Assembly (NCBI RefSeq): GCF_030867095.1
Contig: NC_081828.1
Coordinates: forward strand, 5,099,501-5,163,500
Direction: 5' to 3'
Length of the DNA stretch: 64,000 bases
Origin: Alligator mississippiensis
Taxonomy: Eukaryota; Chordata; Crocodylia; Alligatoridae
A program made the position numbers and the translations under genes. This document shows, piece by piece, positions 46,882-59,949 of the stretch (within the stretch, counting starts at the first letter, position 1; each line of letters starts with the position of its first letter). Below the pieces are notes generated by a model. That model saw only the letters and a list, made by a program, of their open reading frames with translations. It was not told the DNA's origin and did no database searches.

Positions 46882-49800
46882 CTTTGGTTAGTGCATAAAG
46901 TGCAAATCCACCCTGCCTTCTACTTGGCTTCAGGCTAATGTGGCTAACTACATCTCTCTTTTCTGAACAGATGGCCAAAACAATTTCTTCTTTCTTTAAC
47001 ACAGTTGAGGCTAGGTTCTATACCCACAACAGAGATAATTAAGCAGATCAATGGCAAAGATGGCTTTTTGATCAAAACAACTTTTTCTTAGAACATTCTT
47101 GTTTAGGTGATTTTTTTTGTCAATGAAAATGGAAAATAAGAAAAAAAATCTGATTTTGGTGAAAGTATTTAGTTTTCAGTAAAAAAACCAAAAAACCAGT
47201 GGGCTTTGTTTTTAAGACTCGAGAAATGCAATCAATTCAACATCTTTTTTTTTCCAAAAAGCAATTTTTTTGTACCAATAGTTTTTGAGTCCTGTTTGGT
47301 TGGCTGCTTGACGAGGTGTTTGTTGTTGTTTTTTGTTTCTTTGGGTTTGTTTCCTTTTTTTGCTTGACTCTTTTGCTGAATAAAACAAAAATAGCACGGA
47401 TTTTTTTTTTAATTGAATTTTGCCATTGACTTCAAACGAGAGCATGATCAAGCCGTCAAAGTCTAGAACACAGATTGAATCACTTCTGGGTCTGCGCTGA
47501 CTTATGTTGCCAGAGAACCTGACAGCGAGGCCTCAGGATGGAAAGTCCATAGGGAGCAGGATGGAGACGAGGAGGAAGTTACCGAGTTGCCCCTGAGATG
47601 CTCTGGGAACTGACACAGTGGGTGGTTCTGGCCAAAGGCCTGATTATCCTGTCATTGGATATGAGTCATTTGAGTTAACCACCCCAGGCATAGGGAGAGA
47701 GATTTAACCCTTTCCCTTCACAATGTAGGGCAAAGTCTCTACAGCCCATCAAAATAAGCAAGGAATGGAATACAAAAAGAAAAAAGGTGTCTGTGATAGT
47801 CCTGATCTAAACGTGCCGCTTTTAACGGCAAAGTAGAAATACAATTCCTATGATATTTTTTTCCTATGATGCTGATTGGAAATTGGAAAATGTTTGCCAA
47901 AACAGAGTTTTGATGGAAAAGGGGATTTTTTTTTAATCTAGCTGGAAAATGTTCTCCAATATGATCCAATGTTAATATCCCCCTTCTTGCCTCTTACCAC
48001 GGCAGGCAATTCAGAAGGTGTTGGGATAGAGGTAGAGATGGACGACAAATCAAACTGAAGAGAAACCTGGGACATTTTGATTCGGAGCTAGCAAAAAAAT
48101 GGACTGAACTAGCTGTGAGCAAATGGAAAAGCTTTTTGGGCTAGCTAGCAAAAAGGTGGACTGAACTGCCAGGACCACACTCACTTATCTAAGAGCTGCT
48201 TTAAGCTCAGGCATGAAGACCGCAGTTCTTTGCTACATCAACTGGGTGAAACTGCATCAGTCAATGGAAAGATGCCATTTACACCAGCTGAGATCCTGGC
48301 CTTGGTGCTAGTCTGCATATTGGGTCTTTATTGGTGCCTCCAAATTTTCCTCCAATAAGTTCAGCACGATTTCAGGACAATACGTAGGGTTATTTCATAT
48401 TACTTGGCTCTAACGGACCTTATATCATGTGTCTTCATCTTAAATTGACCAAAGCTTGACCGTGATGTTTGTTGGGGGAATATAAATATTTCATGTTAAA
48501 GCTAAAACAAGCTAACAGGTTTTTCTACCCCTACATTTTCATCTGGCTTTGGTATTGACCACAGAATCCAGGAGTCGCAAGTGGCTGCAAGCTCAGTATA
48601 TCAAGGCACTGAATTGCTTGCAATATCTTTCATTAGAGCAAGAGATGTAAGAGGATAAATGATGATCATCAGATAAATATGATGATTGTTGATAAAAATA
48701 CTTTGTTGTGATATATTGACGTGGAAAGTTACCCACGTTCGATGGTGTTTCTGTGGCTCAAAAATAATTTGTGCTCAACACTTCTCCTTGACCTTATTCC
48801 CAAGTTTCTAGAGTAGGCCACTGAGCTGAAATTTCTTTGTGAGGGCCTTTTGAGGTCTACAAGTGGAAAGTATTATATAAAAGAGTTTCTTTTTATTTAT
48901 GATTTAATTCCCTTGTTTGATGACAAAAGACAAAAAAAGAGGCTCTCTCATACTTGAGATTCATTATGTTTTCAAATAATCATTCATTTAATAGTCCAGA
49001 ACAGATCTTCAACTAGAGTAAATATGCAGTGCTCCACTGACTTTGATGGATCAACATTGATTTGTAGCAGCTGAATGTCTGGCCCTATTTAGGAAACTTA
49101 ATAAAAAATAGATGACTTACCAAAGTGAACGATGTGTCTCATCAGTAAGGGGAAAGATCAGTATAGATAAGCCTTCCACTCTGGTTGAATTAGCACGTTA
49201 AAGGAAAGATACCTGCTCCTTAAGTAAGTCATTATATGGAAATAGTCTCTGCGGTGTGGATATTGCTGTTTAGCAAGAAATATTTAGAGACACTGAAATG
49301 GCATGGCTACACATGGGTGCATCTTACTAAGAGCCAAGCTGTGCCACAGCCTGTTAACACAAGGTGATATTATCCATGTAGTTCTTTGGCATCCCAACAA
49401 CGCCACAGGCATGAGATCAAAGGGAGACCTTATTTATCAGCAGCATGGTGGATGCCCACGAGCTCTGTCCCATCGTCCCTCTCCGTTCTGCCTCCCAACA
49501 CACCTTCCCCTTGCTTGGATGGGCTGAGTGTTGTGCCATCGGAGAGCAAGAAACCTGCTCTTTGAATCTGAGCCTGCAAAACATTTGGGGGCTGCAGTTT
49601 GTACGGGAGCTATACTACCAAATATGGCCAAATGCACAGTGTCCAAAAATAATCTTTGTTTGCTCTTGTAAGACAGAGAAATGACCTGAAGCTTTGTCTC
49701 TGTAGTGTAGATGGGAGTGAGAGACATTGCTCGCGCTTGAAAGTCATCCAGCTCATAAAGTGATTTCTGCTTCTCGGTTGAAGCGACGTCCCAAAACTGC

Positions 49801-50509
49801 TGTATCCAAAGAGCTTCCTGTGCTAATAGTTTCCAGAACTGTGCACCGCATGTATAAATTTAGTTTTCCAAAGCTCTTGTGGCCTGTGGATAACAACCTG
49901 GGGTGGACAGTGGTGGAGGATGGATATTGCAAGGTTCAGTGCGAACAGTCCTTGTAAAAAGTTAATTGATTTTAGAACAGATTGTGTCCCAGAAGGTCTT
50001 GACAATGGGCCTGTCTGAGGAAATGGTGAACCATCCATTCTGTAACCTCTACAGCGTGTGTCAGCTTGGGAGCCAGGTTCCTCGTTCCACTGGGTAGCTA
50101 TAAATTATATGCAGGAGCCTGTACGGAGACATATGGAGACCTTGTGTTCTTTGGACCAGATTCTTCTTTACTCCGTGTGATTTAAAGTGATACTGAAGCT
50201 TTACCTCTAGCGACTATTAAGTTGTTTATGGAGTATTGCCTAGATTTACATGTTATAAAACTTGGATATGAGTTGATCGGGAACAATTTGTGGCCTTCAC
50301 ATGAGAGAGAAGATAGACACTCAGGGCAACAGCATTTTTTAGGCTGAATGCCATCTAACATTGTATTTTAGGCTGTGGCCAGTTCTGAAGGACCCTGACT
50401 GAGGTCTTTGGTTTGTACAGAATATACTCACTGTCTATAATAATTAATGATTTGTATATTTGTTCACAGGTAGTCAATTCTCACATGGATACACAACATC
50501 TTATATAGA
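46881..50509. other. Unique DNA with small repeats, no gene
   Basis: 'gctagcaaaaa' plus 'ggactgaact' is duplicated at 48087 and 48144 (57-bp spacing). Degenerate remnants of an old dispersed palindrome appear at 48240-48305 ('tttacaccagctgagatcct'), 49030-49085 and 50155-50200. T-rich runs at 47240 and 47400. No frame here shows a domain. Confidence 0.45.
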
Positions 50510-50642
50510 GTTTTTCACCTGCATGTCTCAAAACATTTTAAGAAGGAAGAAGTATTATTATTCCCATTGTAGGGATGTGGAAATTGAGGCACAGAAAGCC
50601 GAACCAGCTTATCCAAGGCCGTTCAACAAACCAGTGGAATAG
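50510..50642 (+). mobile_element. MIR SINE fragment
   Basis: The segment reads 'agtattattattcccattg', then 'ggatgtggaaattgaggc', 'acagaaagcc' and 'cttatccaaggccgttcaac', tracking the core and 3' half of MIR ('tattatccccattttacag', 'gaggaaactgaggcacagag', 'cttgcccaaggtcacac'). MIR is shared across amniotes, so this is an ancient copy. Confidence 0.75.
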
Positions 50643-53600
50643 CAATTGCATCTGCCAAATCCTAGTCCAGTATATTCTCCACTGATTTTATCCACAGACC
50701 TGATTCCTTGATGATGATTAGTAGTAGACCTCAGACGGCACTGGATAGAATTGGTTTGAAAATAAATGATGGGAACATTTTCCATTGGGAATCATAGATC
50801 CACAAAGAGAGAAATGCTTTGTGAAAGGATGCTGATTTCAGCAAAGTTTCATTTGATGTCAGTGTTTTCAGAATGAAACATTTCAGGTTTCGATGTTGAA
50901 ACTGCTTTTTGTTTAGATGCTTTTTATACCATATCATACCATTTTGTATAATGTAATGTAATCCAATGCAACGTCATATACTATAACATTGTGCAAACTA
51001 GAAAAGTCAAAGTGGAAATGAAATGTTTCAATTTTGCTAAAAGAAAACCGTTTGATCGATCAAGAACAAATCTGGAGGGCAATTTTATTTCATGGGCATT
51101 TTCTAGATGTTTTTCCCTCATCAAAAGGAGAAAACTTCTGAACTCTCAAAACCCTTCATGTGATGGGATTCCTTGTCCTCTACCCAACTACAGCACTGGA
51201 TGCATGCTAAATCTTTCACCTCCCTGCAATCACTCTCTCCTCCTATGGTGTAGATCTCCCCCTCCAGTCTTCCCTATTGAGGAATGGGCATCAGCAAGGG
51301 ACCTGTAGGTTGACAAGATGGAAAGAGGCTGCAGAAAGAGTTCAGAGACAAAGGGAGCATGTTTTGAAAGGGTGATGAACATAGGGATCCATGAATGTAG
51401 GGCAATCTGAAGGTAACAAAGTTGACCCCCCCCCCCCAACATTTCCCACTGGACGTCTCCTGGCCCCTCTTTTTCACCCCACTCTTTCCTTCACAACTTC
51501 AGCACCCTCTCTTCCATCTGTTCCTCCATATTCTTCCAGCTGCTCAGGCTCTTTATCACTGTTATAGTACAGTCTCTCTTCTGTCAACACCTTTCTTCCC
51601 ATTGCCTTCACACGCCCTGCTCTTCCTATCCTGCCATCACAGACTCTATCCTCTTGCTTGCCATGCCTCTAGTAACTTGTTGGAGTCTGGGAAGGTGGTG
51701 GGAATATACCAGTGCGTGTACAAGAGGAAGCAGAATAGTAGGGATACAAAATCCCTGCTCCAGCCCTGCAGCCAGTGTAGAGGAAAAGGGCTCTGCACGT
51801 TCAGATGATGGAGCAGTGAGGGAATAAGGGCCTTCAAGCCACCTCCCGTGGCCTGTTGAATCAGCCATGAGAAGGGATCCTGAGGGTGGACTTTAGGAGG
51901 GGCGAAGGACTATCTGAAGTAGAGAAGGATTGAGGGGAGCATGTCTGTACCTCCCTGATCCTTAAATATGTCAAAAGAATGGCACATGCCCACATTTCCC
52001 CCTTGATAGCTCTGTTCTGTCTTTCTTCTGAGCAAATATCCCTTTGAGGAGAGTCATTTATATATTGGTGGACTTTAGGAAAAAACAACAACTTGGTTTT
52101 GGTCCACCAAGTTCTTCCACTCAGTTGTAGTCATTGCACCAGGTTTTCCAGACCATGTAGATGATTCTTTACAGCACTAAGACCTGTCATGCTGGCTGTT
52201 TAGGAGGTGTCCCAGAAGCACGAATCCTGGGAGGAGAAGGTTGGAAAAGGAGGAGAACAGCACAGCCACATTGTCCCTCTTTCCTCCAGCTCCCCACATC
52301 CCCAAGCTCTCAACCCCTAAAAGTTGTGCTATTCTGAAAATCTTATAACTGACTTATGTTACGGCGAACCCACAGACCAAATGACTTGACAGGCTGCTTT
52401 CCTTTGACCCTATTCAGTGCCGTTTTTCATTGTCACTGCCTGATAGAGAGTGTAAATTGCCATTATATTTCCCTGTCTGCTTGTCTGAGTCTGTCCCTTC
52501 CCTTCTGGTTCATGACTGCTGGTGAATAAATTCCTTCTAAACCCTAATAAAAAATCATTGCATGGATTTCATGTGCCAAACTGGAGTGACAGACTTTCCC
52601 CAGAGGTCGGTAGCGGCTATGTACCATCTGAGCTAAATCCCAGGTGGTTCAACAAACTGTTTGGGGAGCTGCAGCTTGAAACAAAAAAATGCCCATGTAT
52701 AAGTGTGCAGACACAAGTTAGAAGATGCAGTTGATTTTGTAATCCACTGCATTACTGAGGAGGGAAGCCATATGCCAGGTCCTCTTTGCTCAAACGGTTC
52801 AAAATGTAGCCCACAAATCCCGCCCCATATATTAATCAGGCACAAACAGTATTGAGGGAATCTGAGCAAGCATGTGATTTTTAGAGCAATTTGAATAAGC
52901 AGCCAGTTGCCCTCAATCTTAACTGTAGCAGAGGCAGCGATTACACTTCGGCCACATGCACATGGAAAGTGTGTCTTTCATTCCCAGCCAGAGATTTGGT
53001 TTTAGGTTCTACCTTGTTTTCACCGTTTATTTTCAAAACCCACATTTTTCTCCACCATTCACCTTTAGCCTATTGATTTGCTGTAAAAACAATCCCCTTT
53101 ATAAAAGGAAAGTAAAAGGAAATGAGGGAAAACATAAACACATTGCAAAAGTAAGGATTTCCAGAATAACCTTCCATATAAAACAAATATATGATGTAGC
53201 TTCTTTTACTAGCATTGTAAAAAAGAAGGGAGGGGGGAAAGTGAAAATGCACTGGGGATTTTAAAGCCAAGCAAATCAATTAGTCATTACTGACATAAAT
53301 TTCCCTTTCTTGGGGACGTTCAACCTTCTCATATCCCGCGGATGAACTCTAAAGCACCTGTAGAAGATTTGTTTTCAGTAAAGAGATTTAAACTACTGTA
53401 GATGTTTTTCCAACGAAAATACAATGTTGACAGAATAATGTGTGGAAGAAGGGGGCTACTTACGCAGCTGCTATAAATTGCTAGCATTGTAATCCCTCTT
53501 GCAATACGCCCAACTTTACAGGATGTGCATTTGTTGATACTCTACATATGGCTTTGAGTAAAAGTAATTTCCCCCAAACATGATGAAAACTAAGCATGCC

Positions 53601-55133
53601 GTGTGATAGAAAAAAAGGCCATGGGGTTTTTTGGGGGTTTTTTGTTTTGTTTTTCCACTTCTCTTTTTCCTCAACAAATGCTGAACTGGTGATGCTAATT
53701 TTGAAAAGGGATCAAAGAGCCAATTTTCCAAAGAGCCTTGTAACCTTGCTTCCTACATCCTTGTTTCAAGAGGTGCTGAGGCCCACATCTTTCAAGGAAC
53801 CCAGGCCTTTTTTAGGCTCCTATATCTACCACTGTATATTTTCAAAATGGCTTGCTCTCCCAAGCATGCAAATTGCCTAGTTGCCCACGTTTCTGTCCGG
53901 TGGCGTTTGACACCAGCTCACAGCTAATCTGCTGCTCAGAATCCGACCTCAGATCAAAGCCCCAGACTGGGATTTTCAAACATGATTGGGGAGCATCTCC
54001 CTCAACCATAGGACGCCCATCATTGGGCCTCATAACGGGAGAGACAACGGGGCACCCTTGCAGAAGAGAGTTGAGGTAGACATGGGAAAGATACTGAGCA
54101 CGAGCAGAAGACATAGGTGGGTTTGGCTGCTAGGACATGGGCTACCTCACTGGTGGACCTGGGACAAGGTTCACAGATGAAGAGCATGAAGTGGACAGAA
54201 GTGCCTACCTACACCCCATCAGTCAGATATACTGGTCCAGAGGCTTTGAAACCCATCTTCCCACCTTGCCTGGGATTTCATCCCTGGCTAGTTCAGGGGC
54301 TCCTGGCTAAGAAGAGGCAGCAGAATCACATTTCCTTCCCATTCATTCTCTTCCTTCAGGAATCCCGAATTTTTTGCTGAACAGCTTCAACGGGAAACTG
54401 AAATGTCTCTACCACCCAAATATCCACTCTAAAACTTGGGTAGTTAGGGCATTTGTCAAGGAGATTGGAGATGGTGGCTTGTCCCCGTGCAAGGCAAGAA
54501 AGAAATTAAGCTTAGGTCCCGTACTTCTTCCTTGGACAAATGGTGCAACCATGAGATTGCTGCATGGTTCACCTTGAGCTGTGTTGTGAAAGTGGCCACA
54601 GCTGCATCTTATGAGGGCCGAATCCTGTCTGAGGAGTCCTTCGAGAACGTTTCTGCCAGGGATTTAAGAAATCCTCCATCCGAGTTCTGGATCCAGATCA
54701 GGGGTAGATGTGTGTTAGGTACTCAGATATGCCCAATTTAAAACACTGAAGGACATTTAAAGTCAAAGAGGGCCTTTCTAGATTCACTTGGTGCCTCCAG
54801 GGTTAGTCGGCAGTTGAGTGACCGATCTGAATGTGGGCCCTTGACTCCATGTCCATCCTCCACGAAGCAGCTCAGTCCTTTTTTGGGCCTAGCCATAAGT
54901 GTTTTGCTAGACTGGGGACCAGAGCAGAGAAGATTTCCCCTCCTCCCTCCCTCCCCCCTACCAAAGATAGTGATGTTTCATTAAAAAAGGGAAAGTGCCT
55001 CTTCAAATGTGTCCGTAACCCAAAAGAGCTCAGTTCATATTCAGACATGGTGCCTCGCGGCAGCTGTACTTTGATACCTTATGCTTCCATTTTCTATGGT
55101 CAGGATCCCTGAAGGATTACATTTTCCACAACA
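50643..55133. other. Unique DNA, no gene recognised
   Basis: A C run at 51427-51438. 51422-51808 is an open pyrimidine-rich frame of 128 residues without a domain, and minus-strand frames overlap it. The frames at 53842-54741 are short and overlapping. Nothing repetitive is recognised. Confidence 0.45.
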
Positions 55134-55306
55134 GTGCGTGCATCTGCATGAGATGCTATGTCACCATAGCAATGAGCTCATCAAGATGGTGACGTAAGGT
55201 TGGTGGGTACAAACCATGATGTCTATGTTATGTCGCTGTAGCGATGAGCGATGTTGCCGCAGCTCGTCGTTGCTAGTGACGTAGCATCTAAAAATAACCG
55301 TGCGCC
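55134..55306. mobile_element. MITE-like palindromic element
   Basis: The left arm has AGATGCTATGTCACCATAGCAA, and the reverse complement of the right arm has AGATGCTACGTCACTAGCAA. The middle repeats 'gtcgctgtagcgatgagcga' and 'agctcatcaagatggtgacg' variants of the same words. CpG-bearing, about 170 bp, no coding sequence; target duplication unclear. Confidence 0.62.
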
Positions 55307-56559
55307 ACTAGGACCGCACAGTACCGGTCCTAAATGAGTGCACAGTCCCCAGTACACAGTCCTGGGCACATCTCGATGCACCCACTGGGTGATCCACCCT
55401 CCTTGTGAAGGGGGGTAGTGTATTGGGGGAGCCCTTTAGCCACAGTGCATCATGGGAAAGGAGGTCCAATTAGCGAGACAACCTAACTGCTGTCCTCTGA
55501 ACTGCCATGATAGCATATCAAAATTTAAATATTTGGGAGGGGGGAGAGGGTTAGACAGAAAGCCCCAAAATGTTCAACTTGGAGGCATGAAGGATTTTTG
55601 ATTTTAAGGTTTTTTTGAGGAAAGATCATTTTTCTTCCAGAAAATCACACACTTTGAAGTTTTTTTAAAAAGCCCACCTCATTGAAAACCCAATTTCCAC
55701 CTTACATGGACTATTTCCAACCAACTTGAATTGTGACCCGAAGCCCTGTGGGCCTGATTCAAGTCCCAATATTATCTAGAGTAAGATGCCGGTAACTACA
55801 GTGGAGCCCAAGGGGTGGGGACCGTTTCTTCGCAGAGATGCTGAGGTTCCCTTGAGGTGCCTACACGTTGCGCATGGCGCCTAATTGAAGGCCCCACGGC
55901 TTGAACACTTCGGGCCGTGTCATTTCTGCAAGAATGAAAGGGAAACAAGGGGCCCATCCCACCTCCGCTGAAGCCCTGGCAACTTCTCTGACGCTGGGAG
56001 AACCGAAGGGAAGGAAATCCTTTTGGAAACACCAAATTATGCTCTTTACACATACAAATAAAGCAAAGTGTTGCCGCGTTGCGTGTAGCCACAAGGCTTC
56101 CACTAAAGGTTTTTCTGGCCTCCGATTTGATGGTTACCGGTTAGCACTTGCTGCACGGGTCCATGACCTTTTTTTGAAACTTTTTCTTTACGAGTTTATT
56201 TTGGCTCGTCTCAGGCATTCATAAAATTCCTAGGGAACTGGAGGTTTTAAGCATGGCTTGTAAAAAGGAGGAGAGGGGAGGTGGGAGAATGGATCGGGGA
56301 GGAGAGTTTTCCATTACCCTGTCACAGCCGTCTAATGCGAGTCTTACGCCTTTGAGGTCCTTTCTAAAAACGGCGAGCTTCTGAAAAGAAGAAGTGGGGG
56401 GGAGAGAGGGCAGTGTGGGGGGAGAAAGACCCTTGCAATGGCCTCTATTTCTCACTTGGTGAGGCAGGATCAGCCCCTAAGCAGATAAGGGTCTCTCTCT
56501 GAGTTTCCCTTGTCAGTCATCCTTCTGTAGCTTTTGGTCTTCCCAGCAGGTCAGCAGCG
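55307..56559. other. Unique DNA, no gene recognised
   Basis: 'gggcctgattcaagtccc' at 55749 resembles an old palindrome arm. CpG content rises a little from 55800. No gene. Confidence 0.45.
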
Positions 56560-57250
56560 TTGCTGAATAGCTCAGAAAGCATGAGGCATCTGAAACAAAT
56601 TAGATCTCTTATAGCCACCCAGAGACTGATGATGGATGGAGGTCTGTATTTACAGCAAAACTAATTGGCAACATACACAGACATCCAAAAAAGTATATTA
56701 TTTTGCCAGACTTTGGAGTCACTAGCCCCCCTCCCCCCCTCCTTTTTTTTTTATTGTAGAACATTATACTGCTAGAGATAAAAAAGAACAGTGAAAGTTT
56801 TAAATCTAATAAAAGCATTTGACTGCAGAGTAAAAATAACATACACAGAGCAGTTTGATTTGGAATCGAATTTTATTAATGGTCTTTTCTCTGCAAAATG
56901 TTTCCAATTAAAAAACAATTCTGAATGTGGTGCATTAATAAACTGGTATACCTCCCTCCTCCCCCCCCCCCCCGCTCCTATGGAGCGACTGCGACTTTTA
57001 AAGTTGAGGTGGATTAAAAAAAAAAAAAAAGCCAGTGCATGTTATTAAAACATAATTTAATATAACCTAAATATAGTGCTTGCATACCACAGAGAGAGAG
57101 AGACTGCTGCATAATTGAATTTGAAACAATGATCGAATGTTGACTTTGCAAAGAGAAATATTATCAGATTCGGAGCTGCCGTTCAAAAGAAGGGTCTTCT
57201 TTAAAAACAGTGCAATAAAGAATTAAAATCCGATCGGTTCCTCGGGATCA
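56560..57250. promoter_or_regulatory. Candidate non-coding regulatory block
   Basis: Unique sequence with homeodomain-like words: GAATTTTATTAATGGTC, GGTGCATTAATAAACTGG and CATAATTTAATATAACC. Low-complexity C and A runs (56959-56974 and 57016-57030) interrupt it. It is repeat-poor and close to the CpG-bearing segment. Inference only. Confidence 0.25.
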
Positions 57251-57992
57251 GATGCCACAGAAACAGACTTTCTGAAAGGCAAAACGGGATTTAAAAACTG
57301 GAGACACACGGCAGTGCCCCAATTTAAAATCTAGCGTGTTTTTAATTTTTTTTTCTTTTTGAGAAAAGCATCTTTGCACAGTACAAAGCAAGGAACAGAA
57401 AGCCCGACAGCGAGCTAGACAGACAGATACTCCCTGTAGGTTTGGGGAAAGGCTGGTTTGGATTTTACCCCCGAAACATAGTAAGAAACTGTATGTTTGG
57501 AGTTTGTAGCTCTTGCAAGCAAGCAGGCACGGGGCACAGAGCCATGCAAACCTGAGAACAGCGCTGTCCTTGGGCTACGAGCTTTGTTTCTTGCCGTGGA
57601 TTTGCATTACAATTAATGGGTCCTGGGATGGTCACAGCAATGATTTTAAAAAAGGAGCTTGCGATTTTTAATTGGGAATGCTAGATCTGAAATGGCTCTG
57701 GCTTGGATACAGGCCCCGCATACATGCCTTGCTGGCACGTTGGTTAGTTTTCTTTTGAACGGGTGTTATGCAGAGACCTTTTAGGCAATAAATATTATCG
57801 TCTCTCCAGGTGACAGGCCGGTTTTCTTTTCCTTTCTTCCCTTCTTCCCTTTGTTTTTCTCCAAATGTCCCCTCTGTCCTACCCTATCTGAAGCACTGAA
57901 ACAATTTCAAAACTAAAAGGAGTGGACGTTTTATAAGCTGTATACCCTGGACCCACTGAAATGATGGCTATAGCCTCCATGGGAGAGCTTAA
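57251..57992. other. Unique DNA, no gene recognised
   Basis: Unique, with scattered CpGs; no coding signals. Confidence 0.45.
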
Positions 57993-58102
57993 AGGCCTGC
58001 TTCTGATTTACACCCAGGTCCCCAACACCTTTGAGCATGTCCTTTTCACTCGCTTTAAAGCCCTTTTACCTCCCAGAGAGGTGTAAAGGAGAATTAGGCC
58101 CC
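57993..58102. mobile_element. Old foldback element
   Basis: 'aggcctgcttctgatttaca' at the left and the reverse complement of the right end, 'gggcctaattctcctttaca', are imperfect inverted repeats. Same type as 10772-10876. Confidence 0.55.
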
Positions 58103-58359
58103 CAGTCTTTCTCCTTAGGATAATCCGTGATCATCCATTATTATGATTATTACCGTGTTTGCCGGGGTGGGTTTGCTGATTCTAAGCCCTTTTTGGCTGC
58201 ATCTGGGAAGCCGGCCTTTGTGTAAACAGCTATCAGAGAGAGCAGGGGTATGTGATCAATTAGCTGTGCTGAAAACACAATCATTGTGTTATTCCAAGCT
58301 GATGAAAATGTCCTCTGCAGTTTTCCCTTGCAACGTCCACATGCCAATCAGCGTTTGTC
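58103..58359. other. Unique spacer
   Basis: No signals recognised. Confidence 0.4.
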
Positions 58360-58740
58360 AGTGATATAATTTTCTCACATAAACACAACCTTTGTGCAAC
58401 TTCCACTCGGGGTAAATAGATGTAATTCCCAAACCAAATAACACACTTTGAGGGGAAATGGAGATTATGCCGACAAGAGGGGGAAGCGGCACCAGAGATC
58501 AGCTTTAATTGCAAATGGGCAAAGAGGAAAATTCTTGGGAACAGGCATTGTGGCTGGTTTATTTCTTCACGCGGCAGAGAAGCCGAGGAAGGCAAATATT
58601 TGGGAGGAATGTTTTTATGCACGCTTGTGAGCGAAGACCACCAGGAATTGCTGAAAGAGGGATTTCTTCTGTCTCTGGGACTAGGAGAGCATTTGTGTTC
58701 CGGTTTTATATTTAAAAGGGAATAGATAACATGAATAATT
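58360..58740. promoter_or_regulatory. Candidate non-coding regulatory block
   Basis: Unique, with a POU-like CTTTAATTGCAAATGGGC, GATGTAATTCCC and several CpGs. Open frames run on both strands (187 residues on the minus strand from 58844), which suits a constrained non-coding element at least as well as a gene, since neither frame has a domain. Confidence 0.25.
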
Positions 58741-58809
58741 AGGAAGATGCTGTTTTGTCTTTTCAGCACTGGCCTGCCTGAGCAAAGCTGATTATTTTCT
58801 TCTTCAAAG

Positions 58810-59160
58810 CACACACATGCACACCTACATAAACACACACACAATCATCTGGAAAGAGGGAGAGAGAGTATGTGTGTATATGTATGTATACACGTATGTG
58901 TGTATATAGATGAGTATGTGTCTCTATATGTACACACACATTATTATACTGATTATATTTTTAGACATACATACATACACACAGAGTCTACATTATTTTA
59001 TGTATGTATGCATATATATATATACATACTCCAGATTATTATTTCTTTGGATCAAATATAGAACATTTAAAAAAAATGTACTGTATATCTGCTCTGGGTA
59101 TGCATGTGCACACACATTTGCTGGGTGTGTATATATGTACACTGTCCGTGTGTTTGTGAA
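58810..59160. repeat. Degenerate CA/TATG-rich repeats
   Basis: Alternating purine-pyrimidine DNA made of imperfect CACA, TATGTGTG and ATACATAC blocks. Confidence 0.75.
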
Positions 59161-59359
59161 TGTATGAAATTAATACTTTATTTAAACGAGTCCTTTCCAC
59201 TGGGAAAATCGTATGTTTGTTATTTAGGATTCAGTTACAAAATATAATTCACAAATATATTTTATTTGCAAATATGTAACATACACGTTTGATTAAATTG
59301 TCCTGTACTTGATCCCAAAGATAGAACAATGCTAGGGACTAGTATGTGCATTCTGAAGA

Positions 59360-59915
59360 CGAAAGTTCACACACACATAGTATATTTATATATGCATTTA
59401 TATATGAAATGTATTAATCTGTTATGTATCTACACAGACATGTAGAATATTAAACATAATATATACTGTATATATGAAAATATAATATAAACATTACCTA
59501 TATCTATAGGTATATATAGGCAATGTGCATATTACATTTTTCATATATACAGTACATATTATATCTGTGATATATGATAGTAATCTGTTATGCAGCTACA
59601 TATGTATAATATTAAATACAATCTATATTGTATATATGCAAAATATAATATGCACATTACCTATATATACCTGTCTATTTATATATATATAGGCAATGTG
59701 CATATTCTATTTGCATATATACACTATATTTTATATCTGTGATGTATGATATTAATCTGTTATGCAGCTACATATGTATAATATTAAATACAATCTATAT
59801 TGTGTATATGCAAAATATAATATGCACATTACCTATATATATGTGCATATTCTATTTTCATATATACACTATATATTATATTTAATATATATGGGTAATG
59901 TACATATACATACTA
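59360..59915. repeat. AT-rich tandem repeat with palindromic units
   Basis: 'aatctgttatg' marks three units at 59416, 59582 and 59754 (periods 166 and 172). Within each unit 'tatatgcaaaatataatatg' and its reverse complement 'catattctatttgcatata' face each other around 'cacattacctatatatac' / 'taggcaatgtgcatatt', so every unit is itself a palindrome. Confidence 0.85.
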
Positions 59916-59923
59916 TATATGGG

Positions 59924-59949
59924 TAATGTAATGTAATGTAATGTAATGA
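59924..59949. repeat. (TAATG)n pentanucleotide repeat
   Basis: Five units directly after the AT-rich tandem array. Confidence 0.85.

Noticed and set aside
58281..58844. 187-residue minus-strand gene
   Set aside because: No domain, Cys-rich N-terminus produced by a CA-repeat tract, and competing plus-strand frames; better seen as a non-coding block.
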